64,000 nt of DNA, taken from positions 28,696 to 92,695 of the forward strand of contig MNCI01036747.1 of assembly GCA_015680685.1 (NCBI GenBank). Direction: 5' to 3'. The translations under genes and the position numbers were made by a program. Of the stretch, positions 59,481 to 64,000 are shown piece by piece. This DNA is from Gnetum montanum (taxonomy: Eukaryota > Streptophyta > Gnetopsida > Gnetales > Gnetaceae). The first letter of the stretch is position 1. Each line of letters begins with the position of its first letter. The notes under the pieces were generated by a model. That model saw only the letters and a program-made list of their open reading frames with translations. It ran no database searches and had not been told where the DNA came from.

Positions 59481-60440
59481 TTATTTTTGAGGCTTCATGG
59501 AGGAGTCAGTGTAAATCCTATGCTGGCATATCCTAGGATCTATTCCAGTTAATTTCGGATATGACCAGGCGAAGGCTTTTGACCACTTGTTTATTACCTT
59601 GAGCAAACTTTCTTTTTGTTGCGGAGCAAGTCTTGCATTGATGATTACCGATTTTTCATTCTTAAGGAATATGTATTCCATATTGGTGGGCAATGGTTTT
59701 AGCTCTAGGGGCTCTTGTTTAGATTTCTTGGGAATTTCCAACTTCCCCCAATTGATGTTTTTTAAGTTAGAACTGGGAAGTTGGCGGTCGACTTGCTCTA
59801 ATGCATCAATGCTATCTATGTAACTGCAAGTCAAACCCTCAATCAATTCCATGCATAGAAGTGAGCTGCTTTCTTGATCAACTATCAGCCATTGGGTTTT
59901 TTCTTGTCTTGTGGCTACTACATACAAGCACCTTTTTATGTTGATTGTTTGTGCACATTGATTGCATGCAGGCAATGTTAAACTTTGTACAACCCATGAT
60001 CTCTGCACGCAATTGCACCCTGTGTCACTGTATGCGATGCATAGAATCTTCTTCTTCTGGATCTTTCCAAAAGTGTTTTCCTTAGATATTTCTAGGGAAA
60101 GATCGTGGATACCTAGGCATGCATTGATAGTGCTTAGCCATGCCCTTCCCATTATGATTGGGAAGTTTCCCTTACTGTTATTCACTTGGATCACCAGGAA
60201 GTTAGCTAGATACGATCACCCACAAATAGTGATAACAATGTCCTCTACTAATCCCAAGGGGACAGTGATGGACTGGTCGGCTAACTCTAAATGGATGTTG
60301 CTCTTTTTCAATGGGGGCAGGTTCCAGGCCTTATACATTTCTTGGGATATTAGGTTGACAGTGGAACCTGAATCCAAAAGAGCTTTGCATGGCTCATTCC
60401 TAGTGATTTGTAGATAGATTAGGGGACTCCTAGGATCAAA
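59481..60440 (-). pseudogene. Gypsy protease region
   Basis: 59481-60194 is an open 237-codon stretch (GRAWLSTINACLGIHDLSLE, GCNCVQRSW, ARLAPQQKESLLKVI) leading into RT. Upstream, 60200-60440 in a joined frame reads NEPCKALLDSGSTVNLIS, an aspartic protease active-site loop with DSG intact. A stop separates the parts near 60215. Confidence 0.8.
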
Positions 60441-60499
60441 GAATTTCTAGGAAGGTGGCCAACTTTGATCTAATCAGTAACAACATGTGTTAACATGAT

Positions 60500-63006
60500 C
60501 GTATGCATTGAATGTAGTGTTAAGTTCTAAGGGGGTTCCAAAGCTTTAGTTGATACGGAGGCGTCCAAAGACTTAGCCACTTGGGGTTGCAAAGGCTTGG
60601 TTGGACTGTTGGTTCTAAAAAAAGATCTTTTCTTCAAAAGGTTGTTAGAACCAATAGTAGGTTGAGGATTAACAGCCATTGTGGCATTGCATTGTTGTGG
60701 CTGAGTAGGGAGTTCACTTTGCATTGCTAGAGCAGGTGGTAATGGAGCTATTGGTGGGAGAGATGCGACCGGATTGGAAGGATGGTATACTTATGGAATG
60801 TCACCCCTAGGAGAAGAAGTCCTATAGTACTCACAGGCTTGGTAGTGATGTTGGGGCGTAACGTGACCAACAGAGTCATGTGGAGAGATTGGATGCTGCA
60901 CATAATATCGATATGGGTCTGGTTTCTGGTAAGGATATTATTGCCTTGGTGGTGGCATTCCCCATGATTGTGGGTGCTACCATTGCTGATCTTGCTCAAT
61001 TGGTTATGGTGGAGTTCCACTTGGATAATACGTTAAAGGTTGGTGGAACTGCCTTGGATTACCTTGGGGATAAGGTAACCGTTGGGATGTTTTCCATTTG
61101 TTTAAACGTGGATTAAGGGTAGACATCCTAGACTCCTGTAAATGTGAGATTATAGGGCAACATCCCTTAGCATGATCGTATTGATAGATCTCACATCCAC
61201 TATCATCATCTGTATCTGAGTCCACAACCTCTTCAATAATAGCAACTTTACCCTTACCCTTGTTATGTGCATTTTTTGCTTCTCTCTTTTTCCTTTTGTC
61301 ATGATCACTACCTCGCTCCCTAGACTCCTCTACTACTTTGAGCATAGTTTGGAACCTATTATCCAGGGAGTCCCAAATTTGATCTACCTTTGTCGATACT
61401 TCTGATGCTAAGTTTTGAATAGGCAAGGTTTTCCTATTCACTATCTCTTCGAGTGGTGACTCTTCCTCATCCTTACAAAATCTTACTTCCTTCTTTTGGA
61501 GGGAAGGATCTTGGTTGTATTCTTCTGCACTCTCTCTTTTTTGTAGGTCACCTTCTTCTTTAGCTACTTGCTCCAATAGTCTGTGAATTTGATGGGACCT
61601 AAGCTCAGATAACCTTCCTTGGGCATAAGTCCCAAGGATCCTTCTTGTTTCATGCCTAAGCCCATCTACGAGATGATGTAGTTGATCTCATTGTGAATAA
61701 CCATGGCCAGGACAATGATCTAAGAGTGCATAATAGTAGCCCATGGCAGCATCCAAGGATTCATGACTTCCTTGTTTCCATCCTTGGATTTGCTTTCACA
61801 AGTTAAACACCCGGGAGTACGTTTGGTACTACTGTTGAACAATTCTAGCATCGCACTTCATCTACAAATGGATTCCGGTTCTAAGGACCGGTACCAGCTT
61901 TCAGCTTCTTTTATTAGTGTTCATGGAAACAACTTAAGCTTTTGCCACTCATTTTCTATTTTTTGCAAGGCACCATCATGAAATTCTTGTAAGTAATTTT
62001 GAGGATCAATGTTATATCCCCCTTCAAATCACGGAATGTTATTCATATCCAGCCTCTTGATCCTACTATCTTTTTGGTGCCTTGTTGGAACTCTTATGAC
62101 CTTTGTTATATCTAGCATGCTTTGCGTGGCAAGTAGGGGTTCATCATGATCATCTCGTTCGTAGTGTCTAGGGTGTCTACATGGTTCCCTACTCTCCCTT
62201 CTTCTATGGCGTGATTCTCTAGAGTGTCCTCGTCCTTTGTCTTGGTTGTCTCGTCTGTGAGTTCCACTTTGTTTACCCTTATCCTCACGATCTGTTTCTC
62301 TATGGCTATGTTAGGACACGGAAGGAGAGGGTGAAGGTGATGATGAAGGTGAAGAAGAAGGAGAACCGCCACCATGATGGTGTCTACTACCTTCTCTTCG
62401 GTGGTCTCTGCCTTGATCATGATTGCGATCAGAATGTCCACCCTTGTCATGTGCCTTTGTTCCTTTTTCGAACTCTTTGTGTCCATTGGTATTAGCACCT
62501 GGGTTGTGAATAGTAGAATGAAGGTTCTAATACACAACCCCTTGGCCAAAGTCAAGGGGAGGAACATCGTTATGTGGGTGACTTCATCACCCTTAATTTC
62601 ACTTAAAACATGTGGGGCATCCTTAGACCATTTTCCCTTGGTGTCTCTCCTGTTGCAAGTCCCTTTGACATTATGCTTTTGTAGGATGATAGTCTCTTGA
62701 ATCATAGTCTTGTGCAATGTACTCTGTGTGTAAGTGTTGCATCCCTATTCATGTGAGAGCACGAAGAAGCATACTTGGGACTGAACGGTCGAGAGGTAAC
62801 ACTATGTTACCTTCCAAATCATGCCAACACAGCTGTTCGTCTTAGTGGAGAATAAAGGTGAAGTCAGGTATATATTCATCGGGATGAATATATACCACGC
62901 AAAACTGTTAAGGAATTGGTGGGTCAATGTCATGTGTATTTTGCCGCCAATTACTTCTTGTGTTAGTCCTAGGTGGTGAAGTGCTCTTGTGCGAAGAAGA
63001 AGACAT
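60500..63006 (-). pseudogene. Gypsy gag (broken)
   Basis: Start ATG at 63004-63006 (MSSSSHKSTSPPRTNTRS). A His/Arg/Ser-rich linker (RREGSRHHHGGGSPSSSP at about 62350) follows, then the retrotransposon gag core at about 61600-62040 (YNIDPQNYLQEF, KLKLFP, IKEAESWYRSLEPESI). 61576-61004 is an open acidic-basic stretch (MEQVAKEEGDLQKRESAEEY). Several stops and shifts. No clear zinc knuckle was found. Confidence 0.75.
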
Positions 63007-63120
63007 CTTGTCTTTTTCAGTGTGCAATGTACTAGTATCTTTTTGTTAACCAACCCTAAGGGTTCGTTCCAATGATGTGAATGATTTCCTAAGTTCTACT
63101 TAGCGCACAAACAACTAAGT

Positions 63121-63137
63121 CCTCGACAATGGTGCCA
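63121..63137 (-). other. Primer-binding site (tRNA-Asp type, decayed)
   Basis: In element sense TGGCACCATTGTCGAGG, one base from the LTR end. It resembles the tRNA-Asp-complementary site of Athila elements (TGGCGCCGTTGCCGGGG, from memory) with four differences, all transitions. Confidence 0.7.
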
Positions 63138-63138
63138 A

Positions 63139-63947
63139 TGATGAGCAGCGAGGTACCCCTATGCTCAACCATACGAATACGAGCGTTTTACACATGATCT
63201 GGTTGAATTCCAAGAACTAAGTGCCTATGCACCTTCATGGAACAATAATGGGTTGATTAATCGTTGTCTTCCCAAACTTACTTGTATGTCACATTTGTAT
63301 GGTTAAGTAAGCTTGAGGTATATGATTTTTATGGTTTTTTATGTGTTTTATATCCTTTGCTAGTAAGGAAGGGAGAGAGAAGTAACTAAGTAACTAATCT
63401 AATTTAACTATTCATTAACGAAGTTCTAAGTACTCCTAACACTAGTATTCATTCCCACTTGTCGTACACATCCTGAACCAGTGCAACGTTGCTGGGATTA
63501 CCAAACGCTAATCGTTATTGGGTTACCAAGTGCTACACGCATGCTCGAAGCAGTCGTACTAAGTGTATTTAACTAAGAGAGTTGTAGGGTGAGAGAAATC
63601 ATTAATTAACTATGAAAGCATTAAATCATAAGTATCACTAATTAATCTATTCTGTATGCTGCAAGGTTTGTCATAAAGTTCATCTTTATTACCGTACACA
63701 AAGTGTACTTAGGTACACAATGCTCAAATAAAGATCTATTCACTCTATGACTCCTACTGTGGGCACACAAAAATAATTCTAACTCTGGAGGGAGAAAATG
63801 GCAAGAGTTTGGCTAAGGGACTAATTCTTAATTGTCGAAACCAAAGGCGTCGCCTCTTATTTATAGATAATAAGACAGGCCGCGATATCGGATATCCGAT
63901 ATCGCATGGTCGATTCGATATCGTGGATGCGATATCATGGTTTATCA
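63139..63947 (-). mobile_element. 5' LTR of the 9.9-kb element
   Basis: 809 bp, TGATGAGCAGCG to GGTTTATCA, followed by target duplication GAAAC. TATA in element sense is at 63856-63867; GATATC palindromes at 63885-63940 lie upstream of it. Confidence 0.9.
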
Positions 63948-64000
63948 GAAACTTTTTAATGTCTTATTGAAAAACATGAAAGAGATCATGTTCAATGATG
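63948..64000 (-). pseudogene. LINE continuation at the window edge
   Basis: After removal of the gypsy element the minus-strand reading joins ...KVSLGKNINKGMIFLFLKNG, an L1-type reverse transcriptase start. The rest lies beyond the window. Confidence 0.65.

Larger units (their letters stand above)
54065..63947 (-). mobile_element. Near full-length Athila-like Ty3/gypsy element, 9.9 kb
   Basis: Two LTRs (54065-54887 and 63139-63947), TG...CA ends and target duplication GAAAC at 54060-54064 and 63948-63952. Internal order in element sense: primer-binding site, gag, protease, reverse transcriptase, RNase H, integrase, long non-coding 3' part, polypurine tract. That is the gypsy order. An Athila-type lineage is inferred from the tRNA-Asp-like primer site and RT wording. 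Stops, frameshifts and lost catalytic residues make it non-autonomous. Confidence 0.92.

Noticed and set aside
62112-62717. 201-codon minus-strand frame in gypsy gag
   Set aside because: A neighbouring frame gives the expected His/Arg/Ser-rich gag linker, so this is a shadow frame.

Overview
The window looks like nuclear DNA of a seed plant with a large, repeat-filled genome. A conifer or other gymnosperm is the most likely source, but no marker in the window proves it. Reasons: one complete intron-rich plant gene, very low gene density, strongly A+T-rich DNA, several layers of decayed Ty3/gypsy and Ty1/copia elements, L1-type LINEs, SINE-like repeats and an endogenous caulimovirid (plant pararetrovirus) fragment. 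All family assignments come from reading translations and motifs; no database search was run.

Layout. 1-7450: end of a minus-strand LTR, then a plus-strand Athila-like gypsy remnant with integrase debris, an extra 3' coiled-coil frame, a polypurine tract and its 3' LTR. 7451-12392: no clear gene; an imperfect inverted repeat with coding-like arms, and small tandem repeats. 12375-16712: minus-strand Ty1/copia remnant. 16713-29690: gene-free A+T-rich DNA with a degenerate minisatellite, SINE-like repeats and two further repeat families. 29692-37059: composite minus-strand gypsy element with an AATTT target duplication. A second copy of the same family lies inside it, and within that copy 1.83 kb of caulimovirid DNA replaces about 1 kb of reverse transcriptase; this insert holds an uninterrupted 572-codon plus-strand frame.

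38086-47622 (minus strand) is the only complete host gene recognised: a half-size ABC transporter of the ABCG24/ABCG28 type. I could define 14 exons with consistent phases and splice sites, giving 1091 residues. A TATA box and a G-box lie upstream. A 5'-truncated LINE (about 48150-50108, plus strand) sits directly beyond this promoter.

50830-64000 is a nest. An old minus-strand LINE was hit twice in its reverse transcriptase region: by a gypsy LTR now left as a solo LTR (53036-53879, TSD CCAGT), and 180 bp away by a nearly full-length gypsy element (54065-63947, TSD GAAAC). Removing both insertions and one TSD copy each rejoins the LINE frame.

The most noteworthy signals are the open caulimovirid movement-protein frame inside a dead retrotransposon; Lys at the integrase catalytic Glu position in all three gypsy copies; exchange of palindrome-rich modules upstream of the LTR TATA box; an extra coiled-coil frame in one gypsy copy; and a 50-bp inverted copy bounded exactly by two Ns, which looks like an assembly artefact.
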